DNA of 64,000 nucleotides from Gulbenkiania mobilis (GCA_004346645.1 SMDA01000010.1:25519-89518), one strand, 5' to 3'. Positions 1-9,109 are shown, numbered from the stretch's first letter. The notes: generated by a model not told the origin, from the letters alone. Numbers and translations are program-made.

Positions 1-229
1 CCAGACCGTCCTTGCGCCCCGTCACTGCGGCCAAGAGCTCAAAGCCATTCATGCGCGGCATTCCCACGTCGGTGATCACCAGATCGGGGTGGTGCGCGTC
101 AAAGAGCGCCAGTGCCTCCACGCCGTCCCCGGCCTGCAGCACTGTATATCCGGCAAACCCGAGTTCTTCCACGATCATCTCGCGGATTTCCACTTCGTCC
201 TCTACACACAGGATCGTGGCCTGACTCAT
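1..229 (-). CDS. Response regulator, receiver domain (partial, runs off the left edge)
   Basis: The first 76 residues of a CheY-like receiver are readable. They show the acidic pair after the first strand (VEDE, residues 9-12) and the phosphoacceptor Asp54 in VITDVGMPRMNG. The start ATG overlaps the TGA of the upstream sensor kinase (ATGA), so the two are translationally coupled. It should accept phosphate from that kinase. The output domain, if any, lies outside the window, so its target is unknown. Confidence 0.9.
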   Translation of the reverse strand, partial: MSQATILCVEDEVEIREMIVEELGFAGYTVLQAGDGVEALALFDAHHPDLVITDVGMPRMNGFELLAAVTGRKDGL

Positions 230-2247
230 GGTGCCTCCTTCTGGACAAGCGGGATCCGCAACACCAGCTGCCGTCGCCCGTCTGCCTCTTCCTCGTAATC
301 CAGTCCACCGCCGGCAGCCTCAGCCTCTGCCGTGAGCATGTCCAGCTGCACGGGCCCGATGCTACCCGGACGCACCTGCTGCAGCAGCCAGCAGCAGGTG
401 CCGGCCTCCTCGTTCAGGCGGCTGTGCCACGTTCCCTGCCAGTGGGCGATACGGCTGGCAACCTCGTCAATGATGCACCGCCACGCTGCCTCGGCCACCC
501 GGCCTTCCTCGGCGGCATCGTGCACAGCGTCGGTGATCAGCCCGTCGGGCAAGCGTGCCAGCGCGCTGCGCACCATGCGCACCACCGGTTGTGGGCCGCT
601 GTCCACCGGAAACTCGGCTAGGGTTTCATCCAGCATTGCTGCCAGACGCTGTGTAGCCGCCCGGATGCGCACAGCACGCTCCACCACGGTCTGCGGCGGC
701 ATCTGGTCTGCCCGCCGCTCCAGCGACTGGGCAGTGCTATCGATCAGCGTCAGCGGCGTGCGCACTTCATGCGACATGGTTTCGATGAAGCGCTGATGCT
801 CGCGGTTGAGCGCCCGCTCCCGCTCCAGAAGCGCCAGATCCTGCTCACGCCGTGTCTCAAGCTGGCGCGCAGCCTCCTCCAGCGTCTGTCCGAGACCGAC
901 AATGTGCGTGCCCAGGCGGTTCATTTCCTCGATGTCGCTGTCGGGAGCGGCTTCGGGATAGCGGCCCTTGCCAATGCCGCCCACCATCGATTCGAACTGG
1001 GCCATCGGGCCAGCCATGCGCCGGCTGGTGCGGCGTGCGTGCCGGTAGAGCACGGCGAAAAACACCACATAGAACGCCAGAAGCGTCAGCACCATGCCGT
1101 AGCCGATCTTGGCCAGGCGGCCGTGCAAGCTGTTCACCTCGGCCAGCACCTCGTTTTCGGGGGCCACCAGCACCAGTGTCCAACCTGGGCCCGCCACACG
1201 CGCCCAGGACGCCAGTACCGGCTGATCCAGGGTTAGCGCCAGCGTGCCTGCAGGTGCGCGGCGCATGGCGTCGGCCAACCTCTTGCCGGCAGGCAGGCGG
1301 TTGATGCGGAAGCTTTCGGGCTTGAAGGTGTTGCTGGTGATGGCTTCGGTGTAGTGAAAGCGTGTCAGCTCCCGCAGACGCCAGTCTCCCTCCCCTTTGG
1401 ATGGCAGGGCAAGGATGGTGCCGTCGCGGCTGAGCAGCATGGCGTAGGCGCTGCCTGGCAGGTCCAGCTTGAGCACTTGGTCCACCACGGTCTTGAGGGT
1501 GATGTCGATGCCGACCACCGCCTCCAGACGGTCACCCAGCCAGACCGGTGCGATCGACGAGACCATCCAGCCACTTCCGGCAGGGTCCAGATAGGCGTCA
1601 GTCCAGACCGCGCGGCGTAGGGGATTATGCTTGCCATCGGCCTCGTAGTAAAAGTTGTACGAGGGGATGTCCATTTTCACCGGGTACTGCGACAGCACTT
1701 CAAAATAAGGATAAATCCGGTTGTACGAGTCCCGGGTGTTGAAGTAGACCTGCGTCACCAGCGGATTGGCTGACACGATGTCCTTCATCAGCGGGTCCAG
1801 CCTTACGGTGCGCCAGACCTTATCCTTCTCGGCCGGCCCCACCGGGACGTGGCCGCTGAAAAACGCTGCCGCCCCGCCATTGTCGCGGGTGGTGTAGAAG
1901 GCGCCTTCCGGGCTGGTGGTATACCGTGCCACTTCCGTCGGATCGGGCTGCGCCGGCGTGGCCAGCGCACTGCCGGTCTGACGGGCGAACAGGCGGGTGA
2001 GAGTTTCCACCGACATCAGCTGTTGGCTGATGGCTGTACCTTCCTGGCGGGCTGCACGCTCGAAGAAATTGCGGGTCAGCCCGGTGACAGAGGCACGGTT
2101 CTGCGCCAGGGTCATCTCGCCGCTGATCCAGTACACCATCAGGAAGCCAAGTTCGATCACCAGCAGGGGGACGATGGCCGCCCGCAGAAAGCTGCGCCAC
2201 AGCCAGCGCTCCAACGGAACACTGCGGGTTTGCCCGGTTTCATTCAT
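226..2247 (-). CDS. Membrane sensor histidine kinase with periplasmic Cache domain and degenerate ATPase region
   Basis: This 673-aa protein has a membrane segment at about 21-42, a large periplasmic dCache-like sensor at about 50-360 (WTDAYLDPAGSGW... VVGIDIT), a second membrane segment at about 382-401, a HAMP-like and coiled-coil stretch at about 402-485, and a clear dimerisation H-box with His493 (FIETMSHEVRTPL). The remaining 180 residues, where the HATPase_c domain should be, show no recognisable N box, DxGxG or GxGLG motif. It may be a divergent kinase, a phosphatase-only protein, or one that depends on another kinase. The downstream response regulator overlaps its stop codon. The sensor family is clear; catalytic competence is doubtful. 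Confidence 0.85.
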   Translation of the reverse strand: MNETGQTRSVPLERWLWRSFLRAAIVPLLVIELGFLMVYWISGEMTLAQNRASVTGLTRNFFERAARQEGTAISQQLMSVETLTRLFARQTGSALATPAQPDPTEVARYTTSPEGAFYTTRDNGGAAAFFSGHVPVGPAEKDKVWRTVRLDPLMKDIVSANPLVTQVYFNTRDSYNRIYPYFEVLSQYPVKMDIPSYNFYYEADGKHNPLRRAVWTDAYLDPAGSGWMVSSIAPVWLGDRLEAVVGIDITLKTVVDQVLKLDLPGSAYAMLLSRDGTILALPSKGEGDWRLRELTRFHYTEAITSNTFKPESFRINRLPAGKRLADAMRRAPAGTLALTLDQPVLASWARVAGPGWTLVLVAPENEVLAEVNSLHGRLAKIGYGMVLTLLAFYVVFFAVLYRHARRTSRRMAGPMAQFESMVGGIGKGRYPEAAPDSDIEEMNRLGTHIVGLGQTLEEAARQLETRREQDLALLERERALNREHQRFIETMSHEVRTPLTLIDSTAQSLERRADQMPPQTVVERAVRIRAATQRLAAMLDETLAEFPVDSGPQPVVRMVRSALARLPDGLITDAVHDAAEEGRVAEAAWRCIIDEVASRIAHWQGTWHSRLNEEAGTCCWLLQQVRPGSIGPVQLDMLTAEAEAAGGGLDYEEEADGRRQLVLRIPLVQKEAP

Positions 2248-2356
2248 GTTAAAAGCCTAGGTGTGCTGCCGTCCCGTCGGGACGTTGTCGTGTCACTGCA
2301 TGATAATGCTGTCCTACACCCCGGCCAAAGCACTTTTCGAGACAGTCTGTTCCGTT

Positions 2357-2384
2357 TTGGCGGCTTGATGAATGGTTCTAATGT
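2357..2384 (+). promoter_or_regulatory. Possible sigma70 promoter for the cytochrome b561 operon
   Basis: TTGGCG and TAATGT are separated by 16 bases, about 90 bases upstream of the b561 start, in the 229-base divergent gap between the sensor kinase and b561. The match is only fair. I saw nothing else in this gap. Confidence 0.3.
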
Positions 2385-2476
2385 GAACTAAATTCCTGTC
2401 TGTCGCTCCAAGCCCACATGCAAGGCGGAAACGGACTCTGCAAGCCCTCTTGCCAACGAAAACGGAACTCTTCCCG

Positions 2477-3025
2477 ATGAACCCTCACTCCGAACGCTAC
2501 ACCGCCTTGCAGGTCATCCTGCACTGGCTGATGGCGCTCCTCCTCGTAGGCACTTTCGCGTTTGGCTGGTACCTGAGCACCCTGCCGCTGTCGCCGGAAA
2601 AATTCCGCTGGATTGCATGGCACAAGTGGGCAGGCATTCTCGCTCTCGCGCTGGGGATCTGGCGCCTGACAGTGCGCTTTTACCGGCGCCCCCCGGCGTT
2701 GCCCGCCAGCATGTCGCCGCTGGCAGTGCGGGCCGCCCATGCAGGCCACGTTTTGCTCTACCTCTTGATGCTTGCCGTTCCGCTGTCCGGCTGGACGATG
2801 AGCTCGGCTTACGGCATCCCGGTGGTCTGGCTGGGCCTACTGCCCCTGCCCGACCTGGTTTCGGCCGACCCGGCGCTGGGCGAACGACTGAAGTCGTTGC
2901 ACGAGACCCTGGTCTGGCTGCTGGCCCTGCTGGTGGTGGGCCATGTGCTCGCCGCGCTCAAGCACCAGCTGATCGATCGTGACGGCCTGATGAGCCGCAT
3001 GCGCCTGCGCTCCGGCCACCACTGA
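2477..3025 (+). CDS. Cytochrome b561 family membrane protein
   Basis: A 182-aa di-haem b561 protein with four membrane helices and conserved histidines (VILHWLMA near the N terminus, WHKWAG, AAHAGHVLLYLLM, LHETLVWLLALLVVGHVLAALKH). These proteins carry electrons between quinol and periplasmic or membrane acceptors. The ATG at 2477 (MNPHSERY) is preferred over an in-frame TTG at 2450, because family members start a few residues before RYTALQ. It is followed 20 bases later by two yceI-type genes, a common partnership, so an operon is likely. Confidence 0.9.
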   Translation: MNPHSERYTALQVILHWLMALLLVGTFAFGWYLSTLPLSPEKFRWIAWHKWAGILALALGIWRLTVRFYRRPPALPASMSPLAVRAAHAGHVLLYLLMLAVPLSGWTMSSAYGIPVVWLGLLPLPDLVSADPALGERLKSLHETLVWLLALLVVGHVLAALKHQLIDRDGLMSRMRLRSGHH

Positions 3026-3045
3026 CCCTTTCCAAGGAAGAAACA

Positions 3046-3591
3046 ATGAAATTTCCTGCCCTCGCTGCAAGCCTTCTGATGCTGGCCCCGCTTGCCGGCG
3101 CACAACCAGTGGACCTGGCGCGCAGTCAGCTGACCTTCACCATGAAACAGATGAACGTTCCGGTGTCCGGAAGCTTTCGCAAGTTTTCGGCCAACGTTGA
3201 CTTCAACCCCCAGAAGCCCGAAGCCGGTCGCGCCGACATCGTGATCGACACAGCCAGCATCGCACTACCCACGCGCGAGGCCGAGGCCGAGGCGCGCAAG
3301 AAGGACTGGTTCAATACTGCCCAGTTCCCGCAGGCGCGTTTCACCTCTACCGCGATGAAGGCACTGGGCGGGAACCGCTATCAGGTCAACGGCCGTCTGA
3401 CACTCAAAGGGGTCACCCGTGATGTCACAGCGCCCTTCACGGCGCGTGCCGAGAATGGCGTCACCCTGGTGGAAGGCAGCCTGCCGATCTCGCGCTTGGC
3501 CTTCCGCATCGGCGAAGGCAGCTGGAGCGATACCGGCACCGTGGCCGACGACGTACAGCTCAGTTTCCGCATGGCCCTGAAGGGCCAGTAA
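3046..3591 (+). CDS. YceI family periplasmic protein (first copy)
   Basis: A 181-aa protein with a cleavable signal peptide (cut after AGA, about residue 19) and a YceI lipocalin-like barrel (VDLARSQLTFTMKQMN, DFNPQKPEAGRADIVID, GRLTLKGVTRDVTAPF). YceI proteins bind polyisoprenoids such as ubiquinone derivatives. Placement directly after b561 suggests a quinone-linked redox role. A good ribosome site (aaggaagaaac) precedes the ATG. A CGTTGGCCGAA word lies inside it at 3186-3196. Confidence 0.92.
   Translation: MKFPALAASLLMLAPLAGAQPVDLARSQLTFTMKQMNVPVSGSFRKFSANVDFNPQKPEAGRADIVIDTASIALPTREAEAEARKKDWFNTAQFPQARFTSTAMKALGGNRYQVNGRLTLKGVTRDVTAPFTARAENGVTLVEGSLPISRLAFRIGEGSWSDTGTVADDVQLSFRMALKGQ
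3186..3196 (-). repeat. Uptake-like word variant CGTTGGCCGAA
   Basis: Matches the 11-mer except at the first base; inside the first yceI gene. Confidence 0.7.
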
Positions 3592-3624
3592 CCCCCGATC
3601 CTGTTCACTCTAACGGAGCCTACG

Positions 3625-4191
3625 ATGACCCGTACCCTTCTTGCCTCTGCCCTCTTCGCATTCGCTGGCGCTGCCATGGCCGCCCCCGTCAGCTACACCA
3701 TCGACCCCGCCCACACTTACGCGGGGTACAGCGTGAACCACCTGGGCCTTTCCAAGCAGAGTGGCCTGTTCACCAAGGTGGGCGGCACGGTAGTGGTGGA
3801 TGAGTCCGCCAAATCGGGCAAGGTGGATGTCACGATCGACGCCGCTTCACTGCAAACTTTCCTGGCCGACCGCGACGCCCACCTGAAGGGCCCGGAATTT
3901 TTCAACGTGGAGAAATTCCCCACCCTTACCTTCCAGTCCGACAAGGTGGTATTCCACGGCAGCAAACCGGCCGAGGTGCAGGGCAAGCTGACGTTGCTGG
4001 GTGTGACCCGTCCGGTCACCCTCAAGCTGGTGAATGTCAACAAGGCCAAGAACCCGATGAGCGGCAAAGAAACCTGGGGCGCCAATGCCACCACGCGTAT
4101 CAAGCGTAGCGAGTTCGGCATGAAGGCCTTCCTGCCCGCCATCAGCGACGAGGTGGACCTGGGTATCGCCCTGGAGGCCGTGGCGCAGTAA
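3625..4191 (+). CDS. YceI family periplasmic protein (second copy)
   Basis: A 188-aa protein with a signal peptide ending at AMA (about residue 19) and the YceI barrel (SYTIDPAHTYAGYSVNHLG, DAHLKGPEFFNVEKFPTLTF, GKLTLLGVTRPVTLKL). It lies 33 bases after the first YceI gene and is followed by a strong terminator, so b561-yceI-yceI looks like one transcript. The two paralogues are clearly diverged and probably bind different ligands, although which ones cannot be told from sequence. Confidence 0.93.
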   Translation: MTRTLLASALFAFAGAAMAAPVSYTIDPAHTYAGYSVNHLGLSKQSGLFTKVGGTVVVDESAKSGKVDVTIDAASLQTFLADRDAHLKGPEFFNVEKFPTLTFQSDKVVFHGSKPAEVQGKLTLLGVTRPVTLKLVNVNKAKNPMSGKETWGANATTRIKRSEFGMKAFLPAISDEVDLGIALEAVAQ

Positions 4192-4212
4192 GCAGCGGAT
4201 TTAAGTCCCCCT

Positions 4213-4240
4213 GCCCGGCCCGAACGGCCGGGCTTTTTCT
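4213..4240 (+). terminator. Rho-independent terminator after the b561-yceI operon
   Basis: A perfect 8-bp stem (gcccggcc / ggccgggc) with a 5-base loop is followed by five T. Confidence 0.9.
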
Positions 4241-4280
4241 TGCCTGCGCAGGCGAAGGGTACTCGGCCCAGGGCCAAAGA

Positions 4281-4442
4281 GTGACGGCACAGACCGCCCG
4301 CCGCGGTAAACCGGTGGGCTCAACGAAGACTGCCGGAGAGACTGCGCCCACGCCCGTGGCCAAAGGATGGGCCCAGGGCGTGAAGGCGCTCTGGAGGGCT
4401 GACCGAGCCCGCACCGCGGCGTTCAAGGCCGCCGGGGCATGA
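4281..4442 (+). CDS. Possible small Ala/Lys/Arg-rich protein
   Basis: A GTG-started frame of 53 residues, rich in Ala, Lys, Arg and Thr, ends in FKAAGA. It sits in the 323-base gap between the yceI terminator and the D2HGDH-type gene. The frame stays open upstream of the GTG with no ATG, and there is no convincing ribosome site. It could be a small basic protein or chance coding in GC-rich DNA. Apart from an uptake-like word at 4498, nothing else is visible in the gap. Confidence 0.25.
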   Translation: MTAQTARRGKPVGSTKTAGETAPTPVAKGWAQGVKALWRADRARTAAFKAAGA

Positions 4443-4497
4443 GCGGCCTGCCAGAAACAAGTGGCACCCCCCGGGCACCGGGGTGGGAGGCATGCAA

Positions 4498-4508
4498 GGT
4501 TGGCCGAA
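4498..4508 (+). repeat. Uptake-like word GGTTGGCCGAA
   Basis: Exact 11-mer, intergenic, just past the stop codon of the D2HGDH-type gene. Confidence 0.9.
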
Positions 4509-4514
4509 GCGGAC

Positions 4515-5906
4515 TCAGGCCAGCAGCTTGCCGGGGTTCATGATGCCCAGAGGGTCGAACACCGCCTTTACCCCGCGCATCAATGCAATGTCTTCCGGAG
4601 AGCGGGTAACGTCCAGATAGTCCCGTTTGAGGAGACCAACGCCGTGCTCGGCCGACATGCTGCCACCGAAGCGTCGCACCAGGGCAAATACCTCAGCATT
4701 GACCCGCTCGCATGCCTCACGAAAGCCGTCTAGCGCCAGCGCGTCCGGCTTGAGCACATTGATGTGCAGGTTGCCATCACCGATGTGGCCGAACCATACC
4801 ACCTCGAAATCCGGGTACTCGCGTGCCAGTACCGCATCCAGCGCCTCGACGAAAGGTGGCACCGCGCTCACCCGCACGGCGATGTCGTTCTTGTACGGCC
4901 GGTAAGGGGTAATCGACTCGCTGATGTCCTCGCGTAAGCGCCACAATGCCCGCGCCTGTTCTTCGGACTGGGACAATACGCCATCCACCAGCCAGCCTGC
5001 TTCCATGCACTCTTCGAACAGCGAAAGCGCCGTCTCTTCGGTGGTTGAATTGACGCACTCGAACTCCAGCAGCACGTAGTAATCGCTCTCTCCCTCGAAC
5101 GGGCGCTGCACCTGACCGCGGGCCAGCACATGCCGCAGGGCCTTTTCGGAGAAAAATTCGAACGCCGTCAGGTCCAACCGCTGCCGGAAAGCATTGAAGA
5201 CCTCCATGATGCCGGCCAGCGCCGGCACCGCCAGCACCATCACCGACAGGGGAGCGGGCGGTCGGGTCAGCTGCATCGTGGCCTCGACGATGAACCCCAA
5301 GGTGCCCTCGGAACCGATGAACAGATGGCGGAAATCGTAACCGGTATTGTTCTTGGCCAACCCTTGGTTGAGCTCCAGCACCTCGCCGGTGCCGGTCACC
5401 ACCTTCAGGCCGGCCACCCATTCGCGGGTCATCCCGTAACGTACTACTTTGATACCGCCGGCGTTGGTGGCAATGTTGCCGCCGATCTGGCTGCTGCCGC
5501 TGGAGGCAAAGTCCACCGGATAGTAGAGCCCCTGGTCGGCGGCAAAATCCTGCAGCTGCGCGGTCACTACACCGGCCTGGCAGCGCACCGTCCGATCCAC
5601 CGGATTAAAGTCGAGGATGGCGTTCATGCGGTCGAACGAAACCACCACTTCACCTTGGGTGGCCACCGCTCCACCGGAGAGGCCGGTGCGCCCCCCCGAG
5701 GGCACCAAGGCTACCTTTTCCTGTGTTGCCCAGCGCACCAAAGCGGCCACCTCCTCGGTGGTCTTGGGGAACACGACCGCAGCGGGTGCAGGCGTGTAGT
5801 AGCGTGTCCAGTCCAGTCCGTGGCTTTGAAGGGTGGCGACGTCGGTGGCCACCCGCTGGGTCTCCAGCAGGGAATGTAGCTGTTGAATCTGTCGGGGTTC
5901 GAGCAT
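4515..5906 (-). CDS. FAD-linked 2-hydroxyacid dehydrogenase, probable D-2-hydroxyglutarate dehydrogenase
   Basis: A 463-aa protein of the vanillyl-alcohol oxidase / GlcD fold. It has an N-terminal FAD-binding PCMH domain (VVFPKTTEEVAAL, PSGGRTGLSGGA at about 70-82) and a C-terminal domain with metal-site motifs FGHIGDGNLHIN (about 377) and SAEHGVGLLKRDYL (about 420). It is divergent from serA with only 77 bases between starts. In Pseudomonas, D2HGDH next to serA oxidises the D-2-hydroxyglutarate made as a side product when SerA recycles NADH with 2-oxoglutarate. That context favours D2HGDH over glycolate or D-lactate dehydrogenase, but substrate specificity is inferred. Confidence 0.85.
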   Translation of the reverse strand: MLEPRQIQQLHSLLETQRVATDVATLQSHGLDWTRYYTPAPAAVVFPKTTEEVAALVRWATQEKVALVPSGGRTGLSGGAVATQGEVVVSFDRMNAILDFNPVDRTVRCQAGVVTAQLQDFAADQGLYYPVDFASSGSSQIGGNIATNAGGIKVVRYGMTREWVAGLKVVTGTGEVLELNQGLAKNNTGYDFRHLFIGSEGTLGFIVEATMQLTRPPAPLSVMVLAVPALAGIMEVFNAFRQRLDLTAFEFFSEKALRHVLARGQVQRPFEGESDYYVLLEFECVNSTTEETALSLFEECMEAGWLVDGVLSQSEEQARALWRLREDISESITPYRPYKNDIAVRVSAVPPFVEALDAVLAREYPDFEVVWFGHIGDGNLHINVLKPDALALDGFREACERVNAEVFALVRRFGGSMSAEHGVGLLKRDYLDVTRSPEDIALMRGVKAVFDPLGIMNPGKLLA

Positions 5907-5983
5907 CCGGCGGCCTCTCTGGTCAACAAAGCAACAAGACCCTCATAATACCCGAGTTCTTTACTGGGATAAGAGGAAGCAGG

Positions 5984-7213
5984 ATGCAGAACGTTTCGCT
6001 TGCCAAGGACCGCATCAAGGTACTGCTGCTCGAGGGGGTGCACCAGAGCGCAGTGGATGCCTTCCAGGCCGACGGCTATACCAACATCGAGTTTCACAAG
6101 AAGGCCCTGCCGCCGGCAGAGCTGATCGAACGCATCGCCGATGCCCACATCATCGGCATCCGCTCCCGCACCCAGTTGACCGAAGAGGCGTTCTCCGCAG
6201 CCAAAAGGTTGATGGCCGTGGGCTGCTTCTGCATCGGCACCAACCAAGTGGACCTGAAAGCCGCCGCGGTACGGGGGATTCCGGTGTTCAATGCGCCCTT
6301 TTCCAACACCCGTTCCGTGGCAGAGCTGGTGATTGCCGAAACCATCATGCTGATGCGTGGTGTGCCGGAAAAGAACGCTCTTGCCCATCAGGGCGGTTGG
6401 CTGAAGTCGGCCGAAGGCAGCTACGAGGTGCGGGGCAAGACACTCGGCATCGTCGGCTACGGCCACATCGGCACCCAGGTGGGCGTCCTGGCCGAATCGA
6501 TGGGCATGCGCGTGATCTTCTACGACATCGAGAACAAGCTCACCTTGGGCAACACCCGGCAGGTAGCCTCGCTGGATGCCCTTCTGTCCGAAGCGGACGT
6601 AGTAACGCTGCACGTGCCCGAAACCCCAGAGACCCGCGACATGATCGACGCCCCCCAGCTGGCCCGCATGAAGCCCGGCAGCCACCTGATCAATGCTTCG
6701 CGCGGGACGGTGGTGGTCATCGAGGCGTTGGCCGAAGCGCTGGCGCAGAAACATCTGGCGGGGGCCGCCATCGATGTATTTCCGGTAGAGCCGGAAGGCA
6801 ATGGCGAGGCCTTCGTTTCGCCTCTGCAGGCCTTCCCCAATGTGATTCTCACCCCGCACGTCGGTGGCAGCACCCTGGAGGCACAGGCCAACATCGGCGG
6901 TGAGGTGGCCTCCAAGCTGATCAAGTACAGCAACAACGGCTCCACGCTCACCGCGGTCAACTTTCCGGAAGTCTCGCTGCCGGAGCAGCGCGGCAAGTGC
7001 CGGCTGCTGCACATTCACGCCAACAAGCCGGGTATCCTCGCCCAGATCAACGAGCAGTTCTCGCGTGCCGGCATCAACATCGTGGCACAGTACCTGCAAA
7101 CCAACGACACAATCGGTTACGTAGTCATCGAAACCGACACCGCAGCCAGCCAGGCCGCCCTGGAGACGCTGCAACGGATCGACGGCACCATCCGCTGTCG
7201 GCTGCTGTTCTGA
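5984..7213 (+). CDS. serA: D-3-phosphoglycerate dehydrogenase
   Basis: A 409-aa enzyme making 3-phosphohydroxypyruvate, the first step of serine synthesis. It has the D-isomer 2-hydroxyacid dehydrogenase fold with GTNQVDL, the NAD motif GIVGYGHIGTQVG (about residues 152-164), catalytic Arg in NASRGTVV, Glu in VFPVEPEG and His in LTPHVGGST. A C-terminal ACT domain (about 335-409, HANKPGILAQINEQF) is the serine feedback site. The ATG at 5984 has a good ribosome site (gaggaag). It is divergent from the FAD enzyme, consistent with a coupled redox pair. Confidence 0.97.
   Translation: MQNVSLAKDRIKVLLLEGVHQSAVDAFQADGYTNIEFHKKALPPAELIERIADAHIIGIRSRTQLTEEAFSAAKRLMAVGCFCIGTNQVDLKAAAVRGIPVFNAPFSNTRSVAELVIAETIMLMRGVPEKNALAHQGGWLKSAEGSYEVRGKTLGIVGYGHIGTQVGVLAESMGMRVIFYDIENKLTLGNTRQVASLDALLSEADVVTLHVPETPETRDMIDAPQLARMKPGSHLINASRGTVVVIEALAEALAQKHLAGAAIDVFPVEPEGNGEAFVSPLQAFPNVILTPHVGGSTLEAQANIGGEVASKLIKYSNNGSTLTAVNFPEVSLPEQRGKCRLLHIHANKPGILAQINEQFSRAGINIVAQYLQTNDTIGYVVIETDTAASQAALETLQRIDGTIRCRLLF
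6726..6736 (+). repeat. Uptake-like word variant CGTTGGCCGAA
   Basis: First base differs from the consensus 11-mer; inside serA. A weaker one-mismatch copy (GGTTGGCTGAA) is at 6395-6405. Confidence 0.65.
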
Positions 7214-7228
7214 CGCACAGCTCCATGC

Positions 7229-7257
7229 AAAAGCCCCGCAGAGGCGGGGCTTTTTTG
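7229..7257. terminator. Bidirectional terminator between serA and accD
   Basis: Stem gccccgc / gcggggc is flanked by A on the left and T on the right, so it can end both convergent transcripts. Confidence 0.9.
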
Positions 7258-7275
7258 TGACCGGGCAGGCCGTAC

Positions 7276-8145
7276 TTACTGCAGTGCCGGCTCGTCCATC
7301 AGCAACGTGGTCAGCTCCGCCACGCGCCGCTTCAGTTCGCGCCGATCGACGATCATGTCGATTGCGCCCTTTTCCAGCAGGAACTCGGAGCGCTGAAAAC
7401 CCTCAGGCAGGGTCTCGCGCACCGTCTGCTCGATCACGCGCGGCCCGGCAAAACCGATGAGCGCGCCCGGTTCGGCAATCACCACATCGCCCAGAAAGGC
7501 AAACGAAGCCGACACACCACCCATGGTCGGGTCGGTGAGGATGGAGATGAACGGCAGACGTGCGTCGGTCAGCAGTTGAAGGGCCGCACTCGTCTTGGCC
7601 ATCTGCATCAGCGAGTTGAGGCCCTCCTGCATCCGCGCGCCACCAGAGGCCGCCACGCAAATGAACGGAGCACGAGCCTCGACCGCCGCCTGCACCCCGC
7701 GCACGAAGCGCTCGCCCACCACCGAGCCCATCGAACCGCCGATGAACTTGAACTCGAAGGCGGCTACTACTGCCGGTTGCGACAGGATGCTGCCCTGCAT
7801 CACCACTATGGCATCGTCTTCGCCGGTTTCAGTGCGGGCCGCTGCCAGCCGGTCGGGATAACGCTTGCTGTCCTTGAACTTCAGGATGTCCACCGGCCGG
7901 ACTTCGGCGCCGATTTCGCGACGTCCTTCCGGATCCAGCAGGGCATCAAGACGCTCGCGTGCGGACAGCGCATGGTGATGGTTGCACTTCGGGCAGACGC
8001 CCAGGTTGCTCTCCAGATCGGTGTAATACAGTACGGCTTCGCATGCGGAGCACTTGCTCCACAGGCCTTCCGGTACAGCCGAAGGCTTGTCGGCGCGGTT
8101 CTCGCGCTTGATCTTCGGCGGCAGGAGCTTGTTCAACCAGCTCAT
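7276..8145 (-). CDS. accD: Acetyl-CoA carboxylase carboxyltransferase subunit beta
   Basis: A 289-aa subunit of the malonyl-CoA-forming carboxyltransferase of fatty-acid synthesis. The N terminus has the four-cysteine zinc ribbon ([10 protein letters not shown] ... CPKCNHHH, about 33-55). The crotonase-like core carries [16 protein letters not shown] and [16 protein letters not shown]. The ATG is preceded by aaggagt. It lies downstream of trpA in the same direction, as in many beta-proteobacteria. Confidence 0.97.
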   Translation of the reverse strand: MSWLNKLLPPKIKRENRADKPSAVPEGLWSKCSACEAVLYYTDLESNLGVCPKCNHHHALSARERLDALLDPEGRREIGAEVRPVDILKFKDSKRYPDRLAAARTETGEDDAIVVMQGSILSQPAVVAAFEFKFIGGSMGSVVGERFVRGVQAAVEARAPFICVAASGGARMQEGLNSLMQMAKTSAALQLLTDARLPFISILTDPTMGGVSASFAFLGDVVIAEPGALIGFAGPRVIEQTVRETLPEGFQRSEFLLEKGAIDMIVDRRELKRRVAELTTLLMDEPALQ

Positions 8146-8196
8146 GCAGACTCCTTTATGCGCCGCACCCGGCCCGGAGCCGGTACGGCGGCAAGC

Positions 8197-8220
8197 CGGC
8201 GGGGCCCTCAGGCCCCGCCG
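8197..8220. repeat. Strong GC hairpin between trpA and accD
   Basis: Perfect 10-bp stem (cggcggggcc / ggccccgccg) with a 4-base loop and no T-run on either strand. It may be an mRNA-processing or stability element rather than a terminator. Confidence 0.6.
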
Positions 8221-8228
8221 TACATTAT

Positions 8229-9023
8229 CTAGTTAATGGCAGCCTTGAGACTGGCTACCAGACGGGTCAACCGCTCTTTGGCAGTTTCGGATGTCGCCGC
8301 CTCGATTTCCTGTACCAGACGGCTGCCCACCACGATCGCATCGGCGGTGACGGACAGCGCCCGCGCCGTTTCGGCATCGCGGATGCCGAACCCGACGCCG
8401 ATAGGCACCCGGATTTCTTCCCTGAGGGCGGCAATTTTACGCGCTACGTCGTCAATGTCCAGATTGCCAGCGCCGGTCACGCCCTTAAGCGAGACATAGT
8501 AGACATATCCGCGTGCGTGATGGCCGATCTCGCGGATGCGCTCGGCCGGTGTGGTGGGCGCAATCAGGAAGACCGGATCCAGGTCTTGGTCCATCAGTGC
8601 TTGCGACAGTTCTGCGGCTTCCTCGGGGGGGCAGTCCACCGTCAACACACCATCCACGCCCGCTTCACGTGCCCGACGGGCAAAGGCTTCGTAGCCCATG
8701 GCGCAAAGCGGATTGAGGTAGCCCATCAGCACTACCGGTGTAGTAGTGTTGGTGCGGCGAAATTCGGCCACCATGTCCAGTACCTGGCGCAGGCCCACCT
8801 TGTGGGCGAGCGCGCGCTCGGAGGCCCGCTGGATGACCGGACCGTCTGCCATCGGGTCGGAAAACGGCACACCCAGCTCGATGATGTCGGCGCCGCCCTC
8901 CACCAGGCCCTGCATTAGCTCCACCGTCAGGCCCGGCTGCGGGTCGCCAGCGGTGATGAAGGGGATGAGAGCTTTTGCGCCTTCAGCCTGCAGGCGGGCA
9001 AATGTTTCTGCTACGCGACTCAT
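8229..9023 (-). CDS. trpA: Tryptophan synthase alpha chain
   Basis: A 264-aa TIM-barrel enzyme that splits indole-3-glycerol phosphate to indole. Visible motifs are [10 protein letters not shown], the catalytic Glu in [15 protein letters not shown], the catalytic Asp in [11 protein letters not shown] and the phosphate loop GVGFGIRD. A longer reading frame reaches 9158, but [11 protein letters not shown] at 9023 is the normal family start. It follows trpB by 166 bases, a wider gap than usual, which holds one uptake-like word. Confidence 0.97.
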   Translation of the reverse strand: MSRVAETFARLQAEGAKALIPFITAGDPQPGLTVELMQGLVEGGADIIELGVPFSDPMADGPVIQRASERALAHKVGLRQVLDMVAEFRRTNTTTPVVLMGYLNPLCAMGYEAFARRAREAGVDGVLTVDCPPEEAAELSQALMDQDLDPVFLIAPTTPAERIREIGHHARGYVYYVSLKGVTGAGNLDIDDVARKIAALREEIRVPIGVGFGIRDAETARALSVTADAIVVGSRLVQEIEAATSETAKERLTRLVASLKAAIN

Positions 9024-9109
9024 GCAGTAATGTCCTTGCCAGGAAGGGTCGGCACGGTCGTAGAGAAGGCGACCGCGCCGAGCAATTGATAGGAACGAGG
9101 CACCAGGGC

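Noticed and set aside
5711..7174. 487-aa open frame on the minus strand opposite serA
   Set aside because: Shadow of serA codon bias; no ribosome site and no recognisable domain.
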